A stretch of 41,512 nt of DNA, taken from contig CAZFGT010000021.1 of NCBI GenBank assembly GCA_964518505.1, positions 1 to 41,512 on the forward strand. Reading direction: 5' to 3'. Positions 15,801 through 23,764 of this stretch are shown here, one piece after another; positions within the stretch are counted from its first letter, which is position 1, and each line of letters starts with the position of its first letter. The stretch comes from DASPUH01 sp964518505 (GTDB lineage: Bacteria; Chloroflexota; Limnocylindria; Limnocylindrales; CSP1-4). The notes below the pieces were generated by a model. The model was not told where the DNA came from and ran no database searches. It saw only the letters and a list, made by a program, of their open reading frames with translations. Position numbers and translations under genes: made by a program.

Positions 15801-16472
15801 TCAGGCAGTCTCCGCCCATGAACGGCTTCGGTCGCGCCTTCTGATGTAGATCGTCGCGGGCAACGCGACTGCGGCATACATCACGGCCACCAGCAGGAAC
15901 ACCGCAAACGGCGTGTACCAGATGCCGACCAGCAACGTTGCCTGGTTCATCAATTCGGGCACCGCGATCGTGGTCGCCAAGGACGAGTCCTTGAATATCG
16001 CCACTGCCAAGCTGCCCGCCGGCGGCAATACCACGCGCCAAGACTGCGGGAGAAGAACGTATCGCAGCGTCTGCACGGGAGTCATGCCGAGTGCGTAGGC
16101 CGCATGACTTTGACCAGCGTCAACGGCTCTGAGGCCACCGCGGTAGATCTCGGCCATGTAAGCCGCCCCGTTCAGGCCGAACGTGATGACCGCGGCGGGA
16201 AGCGCGTCGAGTGTTATCCCGAACGCAGTCAGACCGAAGTAGATGAAATAGAGTTGCACAAGAGCTGGTGATCCCCGGAGCACCTCGATATACGCGTTCG
16301 CCGCGTATCGCAGGGGTCGTGATCGTGACATCTTCATGACAGCGATCGGCAGGCCCACGAGCCCGGCGACAAGGATCGAGAAGATCGCGATCTCGATCGA
16401 AAGCGCCAGTGCCGGCAGGAGGTAGACGACCCAATCGCCCAGGTGCTCCTGGTAGAGGGTGACCAGATTCAT
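15801..16472 (-). CDS. Amino-acid ABC transporter permease (second subunit)
   Basis: This 223-residue inner-membrane permease of the HisM/GlnP type has about five transmembrane helices. The conserved EAA loop region is seen around GGLRAVDAGQSHAAYALGMT followed by LRYVLLPQSWRVVLPP, the site that docks on the ATPase. IEVLRGSPALVQLYFIYFGL is also diagnostic. Its ATG overlaps the TGA of the first permease (ATGA), so the pair is translated together as a likely heterodimer. Confidence 0.92.
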   Translation of the reverse strand: MNLVTLYQEHLGDWVVYLLPALALSIEIAIFSILVAGLVGLPIAVMKMSRSRPLRYAANAYIEVLRGSPALVQLYFIYFGLTAFGITLDALPAAVITFGLNGAAYMAEIYRGGLRAVDAGQSHAAYALGMTPVQTLRYVLLPQSWRVVLPPAGSLAVAIFKDSSLATTIAVPELMNQATLLVGIWYTPFAVFLLVAVMYAAVALPATIYIRRRDRSRSWAETA

Positions 16473-17140
16473 TGGAGCACACCCGCAGCCAAGCGCCGCT
16501 CAAGGTACCGACCGAGCATGGCGAGCGGCAAACTCATGGCGAGGTAGATCAAGCCGGTCAGGAAGTAGACCTGCAGCGGGAGGATGAATTGCGAAACCAG
16601 GCCCTTGGCGGCGAAGAGGAGCTCCGGGGCGGCAACGGTCGACGCGATAGCCGTGTCCTTCAGCAGGCTGATGGCGTAGTTGATGGAGGGTGGGATCGCC
16701 ACGCGAATCGCCTGTGGCAGCAGCACGTGACTCATCACCTGCGTCGGCGACAGCCCGACTGAAGCGGCGGCTTCCCGCTGGCCCTTCGGAATCGCCGCAA
16801 ACCCACCCCTGAGGTTCTCGGCCATGTAGGCCGACCCGATCATGCCCAGGCCGGTCACCGCCGCCACGAGGGAAGGCAGGTTGATGCCGAATTCCTCGAG
16901 GCCGAAGTAGATGACGAACAGCGATGCCAGCACTGGGATGGCACGAATGACCTCGATGTAACCCGTTGCGATCTGGCTCACGAAAGGCAGCCGGCTGGTC
17001 CGCACCACCGCGAGACCCAATCCACCGGCCACCGACACGACGCCCGACAGAGCCGTCAGGACGAGGGTCGCTCCAGCACCACGCAGGAGTACGGGCAGGA
17101 AGACCGGCAGGTTCGCGAACAGAGGGCCGAAGAAGTCCAC
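16469..17140 (-). CDS. Amino-acid ABC transporter permease (first subunit)
   Basis: This is a 223-residue HisM/GlnP-type permease starting at GTG 17140. Diagnostic segments are IEVIRAIPVLASLFVIYFGL and the EAA loop GFAAIPKGQREAAASVGLS, followed by VLLPQAIRVAIPP. It has the same length as its downstream partner, with clearly related but different sequence, consistent with a heterodimeric membrane channel. It starts nine bases after the ATPase stop. Confidence 0.92.
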   Translation of the reverse strand: MDFFGPLFANLPVFLPVLLRGAGATLVLTALSGVVSVAGGLGLAVVRTSRLPFVSQIATGYIEVIRAIPVLASLFVIYFGLEEFGINLPSLVAAVTGLGMIGSAYMAENLRGGFAAIPKGQREAAASVGLSPTQVMSHVLLPQAIRVAIPPSINYAISLLKDTAIASTVAAPELLFAAKGLVSQFILPLQVYFLTGLIYLAMSLPLAMLGRYLERRLAAGVLQ

Positions 17141-17149
17141 GACCGAATC

Positions 17150-17956
17150 TCAGGAGATTTCCGACGTACGTTCGCGATCAAGGACTGCCCGGAGAAAGGC
17201 GCGCGTTCGCGGATTGGAGGGTGAGCGGAAGATCGTGCTCGGCGGGCCCTCTTCCAGAATGAGACCCTCATCCATGAACACGACCCGGTCAGCCACATCC
17301 TGAGCGAACTGCATCTCGTGGGTCACGAGAAGCATCGTCATGCCGTCCTGCGCAAGCTTTCGTATGACGGCCAGCACCTCTCCCACCAACTCGGGATCCA
17401 GCGAGGACGTCGCTTCGTCAAACAACATGACGGTGGGCTCCATGGCCAGAGCCCTCGCAATCGCCACTCGCTGCCGTTGGCCGCCTGACAGCTTCTCCGG
17501 ATACGCATGCAGCTTCGACGTCAGGCCCACCCTCTCCAACTGCGCTTGCGCACGCTCCTGGGCTGCCTGTTTGTCAAGACGAAGCACAAGGCGGGGCCCG
17601 AGCGCCACATTGCCGAGGACATCCAGGTGGGGGAACAGGTTGAAGTGCTGAAAGACCATGCCGATGCGGGCACGGGCAGGCGCGAGACCTCGCTCGCCGA
17701 TCGCGACGTAGCGCCCGTCTCGCAGGCTCTCACCGATGAGCTCACCGTCGAGGTAGACATGACCCGAGTCGGGGCGCTCGAGCCAGTTGATGCAGCGCAG
17801 TAGCGTGCTCTTGCCCGCGCCGCTCGGGCCGATGATCGCGATGCGCTCGCCTTGGGCGACCGCCAGGTTCACATTGCGGACGACCGTGTGAGGACCAAAA
17901 GACTTGGTCAGGTCCTCCACCCGAACGCGCGGTACTGGATCAAGAAGTTGCCCCAT
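17150..17956 (-). CDS. Amino-acid ABC transporter ATP-binding protein
   Basis: This 268-residue ABC ATPase of the HisP/GlnQ class contains Walker A GPSGAGKST, the Q-loop segment GMVFQHFNLFPHLDVLGNV, the signature LSGGQRQR, and Walker B VMLFDEATSSLD with the catalytic Glu; the H-loop is in LLVTHEMQFAQ. The Walker B context DEATSS differs slightly from the usual DEPTSA. ATG 17956 is used because it begins six bases after the stop of the PTE-like gene; the longer upstream frame overlaps that gene. It energises the two permeases encoded next. Confidence 0.92.
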   Translation of the reverse strand: MGQLLDPVPRVRVEDLTKSFGPHTVVRNVNLAVAQGERIAIIGPSGAGKSTLLRCINWLERPDSGHVYLDGELIGESLRDGRYVAIGERGLAPARARIGMVFQHFNLFPHLDVLGNVALGPRLVLRLDKQAAQERAQAQLERVGLTSKLHAYPEKLSGGQRQRVAIARALAMEPTVMLFDEATSSLDPELVGEVLAVIRKLAQDGMTMLLVTHEMQFAQDVADRVVFMDEGLILEEGPPSTIFRSPSNPRTRAFLRAVLDRERTSEIS

Positions 17957-17961
17957 GCCGC

Positions 17962-18975
17962 TTACGCCACAAAGCCGAGCAATCGCGCCGGATTGTCGAT
18001 GAAGAGTCGCCTCAGCTCCGTAGTGGTTATCCCTGCACGCTCGAACAACACAGCAACCTGATCGAGAAGGTTGACGTACCCCTTCCCGCCGAAACGGAGC
18101 CACAGCGACCGCATGCATACATCGTGAGACACGAGGATCTGGCCGAGAAAGCCATGCCGGATCAAGTCTGCGATCGCCAACACGCGCTCCTCATCGGTAG
18201 GCATGGGCTTGCCCCATGGGCTTGGATAACTCTCGTTCCCGAACGTGTCGTATTCGATGACTGCCCCTCGGGCCATCACTCGCTCGTGCAGTTCCACGTC
18301 AAGCACATCGTCCGCGTGGCTCACCACCACACGGTCGAACGCTGGTAGGCCCTCTGCCGCAAGGACATCCAACACGGTGAAGACCTCCGCCAAGCCAGGG
18401 GCGAAGTGGATGTTGATCGGGCAATTCGTCAAGAGTTGCGCCCGTGCGGCGGCTCGGAGGACCGCCAGCTCGGACGCCTGTAGCGGTGCGCTTGTGCCGA
18501 TCTCGCCGATGATGCCCGCGCGAATCCCCGTCGCGCTATCGCCCTCGACGATCTCCCGGACCATGCCCTCGGCGATGGCAGCGACCGACATGCGTTTCAG
18601 TTCATCGCTATGCGTTTGCCCCGTGTAATAGCCCGTGCCTGCGATGACATGCACGCCGGCAGCCCGAGATACCCGCCGGAGGGCCGCGTGGTCGGGCGCA
18701 AGACCCACGGTGCTGAGCTCGACGATCGCCCCCCCGCCGAATCCCTTGAAGGCCCGCATCTCTTCGGTGACCAAGGCCTCGTCTCGCATGTCCAGGTTTG
18801 CCCTGAAGTCAAGCGGTGCGTCGCGCAGACGGTCCATGGGGATGGACTCCATCGGCAGGTCGGCCGAGTCGTTCGGTGAGCAGTACAGCCGGAGGTCGCA
18901 GTAAAGGTGTTCGTGAGGCAGCGTCACGCCGAGCTCCCCGCTCGGCACGAGGCCATCGACTGTGACCGCGTACAT
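17962..18975 (-). CDS. Phosphotriesterase-like metal-dependent hydrolase (paralogue 2)
   Basis: This 337-residue PTE-like hydrolase has metal ligands visible in TLPHEHLYCD (HxH), IIGEIGTSAPL (Glu in place of carboxylated Lys), INIHFAPG, VVSHADDV and ILVSHDVC (Asp). It resembles paralogue 3 much more than paralogue 1; the two share NIHFA, VSH, EYDTFG and the spacing of all ligands. PTE-like proteins of this group include lactonases, phospholactonases and N-acyl amino-acid hydrolases. It sits between the DHDPS-family gene (23-base gap) and the ABC ATPase, in the same transcript, so it probably acts early on an imported substrate or on a lactone intermediate. Confidence 0.9.
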   Translation of the reverse strand: MYAVTVDGLVPSGELGVTLPHEHLYCDLRLYCSPNDSADLPMESIPMDRLRDAPLDFRANLDMRDEALVTEEMRAFKGFGGGAIVELSTVGLAPDHAALRRVSRAAGVHVIAGTGYYTGQTHSDELKRMSVAAIAEGMVREIVEGDSATGIRAGIIGEIGTSAPLQASELAVLRAAARAQLLTNCPINIHFAPGLAEVFTVLDVLAAEGLPAFDRVVVSHADDVLDVELHERVMARGAVIEYDTFGNESYPSPWGKPMPTDEERVLAIADLIRHGFLGQILVSHDVCMRSLWLRFGGKGYVNLLDQVAVLFERAGITTTELRRLFIDNPARLLGFVA

Positions 18976-18998
18976 GCGACGTCCCTTCGCCCTCGGCC

Positions 18999-19901
18999 TT
19001 AGTTGACGGCTTGCCGCGCCCCCAGAGCCCGGTTCAGGGCGACTCGCACGCCCTCAGCAAGCTGAGCGTCCACCGGAAGCAGCGGCGCGCGCGGACCGCC
19101 GGCCTGTCGGCCACGGAGCTCAAGACCAAGCTTCGCAACCTGCACGAACTTGCCGGTTCCCTCACAGATGTTCAGGTACGGATAGAGGCGCCGATAGAGT
19201 TGGAGTGCCTCGTCGTGCCGCCCCTGCTCGACCGCCAGAGAAAAGAGCTCGACGCACTCGCGGGGAATCACATTTGCGGCGCCCGAGACCCAGCCTTTGG
19301 CGCCCACGCTCAGGTGCTCGAGCGCCTGATTGTCGGTCCCCGAGAAGACCACAAGGCGGTCGTTCGATTCTTCCAGGATCGACACGATACGAGCAGAGTC
19401 GAGCGAGCTCTCCTTGACATACTCGATGTGCTCAAGCTCGCTGAGACGACCCAGGAGGTCCGGTTTCGAGTCGACGCCGGTCGTGAATGGGTTGTTATAG
19501 ACCATGATGGGAATGCCCACGTTCCTGGCTACGGTCGCGTAGTGCTCGTAGAGCTCGTCCGCGTCAGGTAGCGAATAGAACGGGTGGGTCACCATCACAC
19601 CGTTCGCGCCGTGCTTCTCGGCAAGATTGCAGTTGGCGATGACCTGTCGTGTCGCATTAGCGGAGCAACCCACGAAGACAGAGACCCGCCCGCCGGTGTG
19701 GTCGAGTGTCTCTAGAACGACGGATCGATACTCCTCAGGCGACAGGGATTGAGCCTCACCCGTGCTCCCGGTGGGGATCAGCCCATGCACGCCTTCCTGG
19801 ATGAGGAAGTCGATGTGGGCACGGAGTGCCTCGAGGTCGACCGTGTCTTCCGCTGTGAACGGGGTGATGAATGGCACGTAGACACCGGACGCCTTGGTCA
19901 C
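18999..19901 (-). CDS. Dihydrodipicolinate synthase/N-acetylneuraminate lyase family protein
   Basis: This 300-residue class I aldolase-type TIM barrel is of normal length for the family. It shows GVYVPFITPF at the N-terminus, the carboxylate-binding GSTGEAQSLS, a tyrosine in VYNNPFTTG, and the Schiff-base lysine Lys163 in YVKESSLD. Members include lysine-biosynthetic DapA, 2-keto-3-deoxy sugar-acid aldolases/dehydratases and 1-pyrroline-4-hydroxy-2-carboxylate deaminase. Context (catabolic enzymes, no lysine genes) argues against DapA. GTG 19901 follows GGAGG by five bases and is preferred to an upstream start. A sigma70-like promoter lies directly upstream, so it probably heads the transporter/flavoenzyme transcript. 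It could cleave or dehydrate a 2-oxo-3-deoxy acid, or deaminate the hydroxyproline intermediate. Confidence 0.9.
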   Translation of the reverse strand: MTKASGVYVPFITPFTAEDTVDLEALRAHIDFLIQEGVHGLIPTGSTGEAQSLSPEEYRSVVLETLDHTGGRVSVFVGCSANATRQVIANCNLAEKHGANGVMVTHPFYSLPDADELYEHYATVARNVGIPIMVYNNPFTTGVDSKPDLLGRLSELEHIEYVKESSLDSARIVSILEESNDRLVVFSGTDNQALEHLSVGAKGWVSGAANVIPRECVELFSLAVEQGRHDEALQLYRRLYPYLNICEGTGKFVQVAKLGLELRGRQAGGPRAPLLPVDAQLAEGVRVALNRALGARQAVN

Positions 19902-19942
19902 CTGGGCCTCCACAAATCCACAACCAGGATGGGACAAAGTCG

Positions 19943-19971
19943 ACTATAAGCAGCCTCCTCCCCGAGGTCAA
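19943..19971 (-). promoter_or_regulatory. Sigma70-like promoter for the DHDPS-family gene
   Basis: On the minus strand TTGACC (19971-19966), a 17-base spacer and TATAGT (19948-19943) match -35 and -10 consensus at five of six positions each. Transcription would begin near 19936, giving a 35-base leader. AGTCGACT at 19938-19945 is a palindrome overlapping the -10, and GCGGT-AG-ACCGC at 19987-19998 lies upstream; both are possible regulator sites. Confidence 0.6.
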
Positions 19972-20081
19972 TGGGGTGCCGCGAAGGCGGTAGACCGCGC
20001 TCGGGGCATCCCCTCAAGGTCGGCCGTGCCCGTGTCCACGAGCTCAAACGGCGGTCGACGGACGATCGCCAGACGGACCGC

Positions 20082-21002
20082 CTAGTACCCTTCGGCGACG
20101 GCGTTGATGAGGGGGTCGCCTCGTGTCAGCCTTTCGACCTGCTCCTGGACCAAGCGCCACGCTCGCTCCTCTTGCCGCCGCACGTCACTGGCCACATGAG
20201 GCGTGATGAGGGCCCCAGGGGCCGACCACAGGGGGTGTCCAGCGGGTAACGGTTCTGGCTCGGTCACGTCCAGCGCCACTTGGATCCGGCCTGCCAGGAC
20301 TGCGACCGTCATCGCGGGCGTGTCGACCACCCTCCCTCGGGAGCCATTGATGAGGAGCGCCCCAGGCCGCATCGCCGCGAACGCCCTGGCGTCGAACACC
20401 CCCGTCGTCTCGGGGGTTAGCGGCACGAGGATCACCACGATGTCGGCGAGCGGCAGCAATGCCACCAGGTCCCCCATGGAGTAGATCCCATCTCGCGGGC
20501 GCCGGCCGATACGCATGATCCGCGTGCCAAATGGCAGCAATCTCGCCTCGACGGCACTCCCGATCGCCCCGATGCCGACCAACAGGACCGTTGAGCCGTT
20601 CAGGTCGTCGCCGACCAGCGGAACGGGAGCCCATCGGCCCTCACGCTGGAGGTCGACGTACTCAGGCAAGCGGCGCCGACACGCAAGGGCCATCATGACG
20701 ACCCATTCCGCGACGGCAACATCATGAACGCCGGCCGCGTCGCACAGGATCGCACCAGGCGGCGTCAGCCCGACGATCCCGTCCACTCCTGCCGTCAGGG
20801 TTTGTACGTATCGCAGGCTCTCGAGACGGCCCGCGACCTCAAGCCCCCGCTCAGGCTGACCGCCGAGGACGACCATGTCGCCGCGGCGTAGCGTCGGTGG
20901 GAGGGCCCCACTCGAGGGGTAGGTGTAGACCTCCGCCAGGTGTCCAAGTGACTCGCTTGCGCTGGGCGGCGTTTCGTCAGGAACCCAAAGGACGGGCCGC
21001 AT
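20082..21002 (-). CDS. D-isomer-specific 2-hydroxyacid dehydrogenase
   Basis: This 306-residue NAD(P)-dependent oxidoreductase has the cofactor-binding motif LLVGIGAIGSAVEARL near the middle. The catalytic triad is complete: Arg in NGSRGRVVD, Glu in DVTEPEPLP, His in ITPHVASD. Such enzymes interconvert 2-oxo and 2-hydroxy acids, for example glyoxylate/glycolate or hydroxypyruvate/glycerate. It is on the small side but complete, starting at an ATG. It follows the aldehyde dehydrogenase by 65 bases on the same strand and would fit disposal of a short oxo- or hydroxyacid from the same pathway. Confidence 0.9.
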   Translation of the reverse strand: MRPVLWVPDETPPSASESLGHLAEVYTYPSSGALPPTLRRGDMVVLGGQPERGLEVAGRLESLRYVQTLTAGVDGIVGLTPPGAILCDAAGVHDVAVAEWVVMMALACRRRLPEYVDLQREGRWAPVPLVGDDLNGSTVLLVGIGAIGSAVEARLLPFGTRIMRIGRRPRDGIYSMGDLVALLPLADIVVILVPLTPETTGVFDARAFAAMRPGALLINGSRGRVVDTPAMTVAVLAGRIQVALDVTEPEPLPAGHPLWSAPGALITPHVASDVRRQEERAWRLVQEQVERLTRGDPLINAVAEGY

Positions 21003-21067
21003 CTATCCGGGCGGCCCTGCGAGGCGCCGAAAGCCGACTGGGATCAGACGAGGATCCCTCCTCGGCA

Positions 21068-22555
21068 TCACGATTGCTCGTACCAGTCGACATACGGTGC
21101 GGTCGCGAGTCCCAGCGTCTTCCAGCTGAGATAGTTGTCGAGCGCCTGTGGCCCACAGTCGCGGCCGAACCCGGACGACTTGACACCGCCGAACGGCGCC
21201 TCGACGGGCGTGGTATTGAACGTGTTGACCCAGACGTAGCCGGACGCGATTCGCTGCGCGCAGTGGATCGCGCGATCGTAATCCGAGGTCCAGACCCCCG
21301 CCGCGAGGCCGAAGTCAGTTGCGTTGGCGAGTCGGATCGCATCGGCCTCGTCGTGAAATGGTGTCACCGTAACCACCGGTCCGAATATCTCTTCCTGAAA
21401 CACCCGGTGGCTCGCGTCGACGTCAGCCAGCACCGTGGGTTCGTAGAAACTCCCCTTGTCAAAGGGAGCACCCGTGACACGGTGGCCTCCCGTGACGAGT
21501 CGTGCGCCTTCCGCGACCCCGACCTCCACGTACTTCGATACCTTCTCCAGTTGCTGCGACGAGATGAGACTGCCCAATTGGCAGCTTTCATCCAATGGCG
21601 GCAGAACGCGAATCCTCCGAGCCACCTGGGCAACCCTTTCCGTGAACTCGTCCGCCACCGAAGCTTCGACGAGGATCCGGCTGCCAGCATTGCAGTTCTC
21701 ACCTTGCGTGTAGAAGATGCCGAACGCAGCGGCTTTGGCTGCCGCCTCGAGGTTTGCATCACCGAAGATCACGTTTGGCGACTTCCCTCCAAGTTCCACC
21801 TGGGTCGGTCGCACGAGCGCCGCTCGGGCGGTCATCACGCGCCGTCCGACCTCGGTGCTACCGGTGAACGCCAGGGTGTCGACGTCAGGGTGGGAAGCCA
21901 GGCTGAGGCCCGCGTCCTCGCCGGTTCCGCATACGACATTCAGCACACCCGCTGGAAGACCCGCCTGCAGGGCCAATTCGCCGAAAGCCAGGCAGGTCAG
22001 GCTCGCGAGCGACGATGGCTTCAGCACGACCGAGTTTCCACACGCCAACGCTGGGGCAACCTTCCACGCCGCGACGTAGAGCGGGAAGTTCCAGGGAGTG
22101 ATGCAACCGACGACTCCGACCGCCTCGCGTAGGACGATCCCTAGCTGGCCATTGGGCAACGACATCGAGCTACCGCTGATCTTCGAAGCGATCCCGGCGA
22201 AGTACTCGAGGATGTCGGCTACGCCCGCGATGTCTTCGCGCGCCTCCCGGATCGGCTTACCAGAGTCGCGGGTCTCGAGGTTGGCCAGCTCTTCCAAGGA
22301 GCCACGAATCAGAGTGGCGACATCCCACAGGATGCGACCCCGATGGCTTGGCACGTCGCGGGACCAGTCGCCCCGCAGGAAGCTCGCGCGGGCCGCCCGG
22401 ACCGCCAGGTCGATGTCAGCGGCGCCACCACGAGCGATGGAGCCGAGGACCTCGCCGGTCGCTGGGTCCATCGCCGGCAGCTGTCCCGCCGATGCCTTCA
22501 CCCACTTGCCATCCACAAGGTTGTGGCGCTCACCGGTGAACCGCGTCGCGCTCAT
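21068..22555 (-). CDS. NAD(P)-dependent aldehyde dehydrogenase
   Basis: This is a 495-residue aldehyde dehydrogenase of classical length. Key segments are CITPWNFPLYVAAWK, VVLKPSSLASLT, FTGSTEVGRR, the general-base Glu in VELGGKSPN, and the catalytic Cys in GENCNAGSRI. These resemble betaine-aldehyde and 2-oxoglutarate-semialdehyde type enzymes, but subfamily cannot be fixed by eye. ATG 22555 is preceded by GAGGAGG. The gene is divergent from the third PTE-like gene across a 77-base region, and leads the hydroxyacid dehydrogenase. A role as the last oxidation step (for example 2-oxoglutarate semialdehyde to 2-oxoglutarate) would suit either pathway hypothesis. Confidence 0.93.
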   Translation of the reverse strand: MSATRFTGERHNLVDGKWVKASAGQLPAMDPATGEVLGSIARGGAADIDLAVRAARASFLRGDWSRDVPSHRGRILWDVATLIRGSLEELANLETRDSGKPIREAREDIAGVADILEYFAGIASKISGSSMSLPNGQLGIVLREAVGVVGCITPWNFPLYVAAWKVAPALACGNSVVLKPSSLASLTCLAFGELALQAGLPAGVLNVVCGTGEDAGLSLASHPDVDTLAFTGSTEVGRRVMTARAALVRPTQVELGGKSPNVIFGDANLEAAAKAAAFGIFYTQGENCNAGSRILVEASVADEFTERVAQVARRIRVLPPLDESCQLGSLISSQQLEKVSKYVEVGVAEGARLVTGGHRVTGAPFDKGSFYEPTVLADVDASHRVFQEEIFGPVVTVTPFHDEADAIRLANATDFGLAAGVWTSDYDRAIHCAQRIASGYVWVNTFNTTPVEAPFGGVKSSGFGRDCGPQALDNYLSWKTLGLATAPYVDWYEQS

Positions 22556-22593
22556 CGATCCTCCTCGTCGGTCTCGGGCGGCTAGGATAAGAC

Positions 22594-22607
22594 GATAATC
22601 GACTTTT
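22594..22607 (+). promoter_or_regulatory. Possible -10 box and shared promoter element for paralogue 3
   Basis: GATAAT followed by CGACTTTT lies 26-39 bases before the plus-strand ATG. ATAATCGACTTT matches the DHDPS promoter's ATAGTCGACTTT at 11 of 12 positions, with the same placement at the -10. No good -35 is seen. Shared sequence suggests common control of the two units. Confidence 0.4.
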
Positions 22608-22632
22608 TGAAGGCGCCCACGCAAGAGGGTCC

Positions 22633-23673
22633 ATGAGAGCGCAATCCGTCAGCGGTGCCATCGAAGCGGCCGAACTCGGTGTCGTGTTGCCCCATGAGCA
22701 CCTCCACGCGGATCTGCGGCTCTTCCTCGGCGACCGGGACAACGACCCCCGGCCGCTGGCCACGGTGCCAAGGCCGGAACTCGAACGGATGCCGATGGCG
22801 TTCCTCGAGAACCTTGACCTCCTCGACGACGGTACGGTCGCGCAGGAGGTCGCTGCCTATCGACGGGCCGGAGGCCGGACGATCGTCGAGCTCACCCCGA
22901 TCGACCTGGGCAGGGATCCTGTGACTCTCAAGCGCATCGCGGCCCAGAGCGGGCTCCGGGTCATCATGGGCACGGGCTACTACGTCCGGGCCTCGCACCC
23001 CCCTGGCCTTGCCGAGTCCACCACCGAGCGGATCGCCAAGACCTTCATCGGGGACATCAACGATGGCATCGCCGGGGTGCGGGCGGGGGTGATCGGCGAG
23101 ATCGGTACGAGCGACCCCCTAGACCCACAGGAGGCGACTGTGGTGCGCGCGGCTGCCCGCGCTCAACTTGCAACCGGTTGTCCGATCAACATCCACTTCG
23201 CCGGGGGTTGTCGGGAGGTCTTTCATGTACTTGACCTCCTTCGGGACTCCGGCCTCACGGACCTATCGCGGGTGGTGGTCAGCCACATGGACGTCGTGAT
23301 CGACCTGGACCAGCAGCGTGAGGTCGCGCAGCGTGGCGCCATCGTCGAATACGACACATTCGGGCACGAGGCCTACCCAGATAGCCGAGGCAACCGTATG
23401 CCCCGAGACGAGGAGAGGGTCGCCGGGATCGCTCAGCTGCTGGAATGGGGACTTGGCGCCAATGTCCTGGTGTCCCAGGACGTTTGTCTCCGAACCCTGT
23501 GGCACGCGTACGGAGGCCGGGGGTACGACAACCTCTTGACGAGAATCCCGTCGTTGATGCGGGCCCATGGGATCGACGAGAAGGCCCAAGCCGAGCTGAT
23601 GATCACGAATCCGGCCCGCGTGTTCTCCTTCCTGCCATCCGAGATCGATGTCCGGATCGGTGGCGACAGCTGA
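22633..23673 (+). CDS. Phosphotriesterase-like metal-dependent hydrolase (paralogue 3)
   Basis: This 346-residue PTE-like hydrolase has all expected ligands: VVLPHEHLHAD (HxH), VIGEIGTSDPL (bridging Glu), INIHFAGG, VVSHMDVV and VLVSQDVC (Asp). It is the nearest relative of paralogue 2 in the window. It leads a plus-strand unit with the IlvD/Edd dehydratase, 91 bases downstream. A PTE-like lactonase followed by a sugar-acid dehydratase would hydrolyse an aldonolactone and dehydrate the acid, which is the context reading I favour; amide or ester substrates remain possible. Confidence 0.9.
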   Translation: MRAQSVSGAIEAAELGVVLPHEHLHADLRLFLGDRDNDPRPLATVPRPELERMPMAFLENLDLLDDGTVAQEVAAYRRAGGRTIVELTPIDLGRDPVTLKRIAAQSGLRVIMGTGYYVRASHPPGLAESTTERIAKTFIGDINDGIAGVRAGVIGEIGTSDPLDPQEATVVRAAARAQLATGCPINIHFAGGCREVFHVLDLLRDSGLTDLSRVVVSHMDVVIDLDQQREVAQRGAIVEYDTFGHEAYPDSRGNRMPRDEERVAGIAQLLEWGLGANVLVSQDVCLRTLWHAYGGRGYDNLLTRIPSLMRAHGIDEKAQAELMITNPARVFSFLPSEIDVRIGGDS

Positions 23674-23764
23674 GCGCTGATCGGCGGACGACCCTGAAAC
23701 CCGACATGCGACTGATCGTCCGCGACCGCGACAAACGACCGACAACATGGAGTGGAGGCGCAGG

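Noticed and set aside
18999..19901. Assignment as lysine-biosynthetic DapA
   Set aside because: No lysine or diaminopimelate genes are nearby, and the context is catabolic; the family covers many other lyases.
20897..22132. 411-residue plus-strand open frame
   Set aside because: Antisense to the aldehyde dehydrogenase, whose catalytic Cys and Glu motifs are unmistakable.
23684..23723. 8-bp inverted repeat with a 24-base loop between paralogue 3 and the dehydratase
   Set aside because: Loop too long and stem too short to call a terminator; the two genes are probably co-transcribed.
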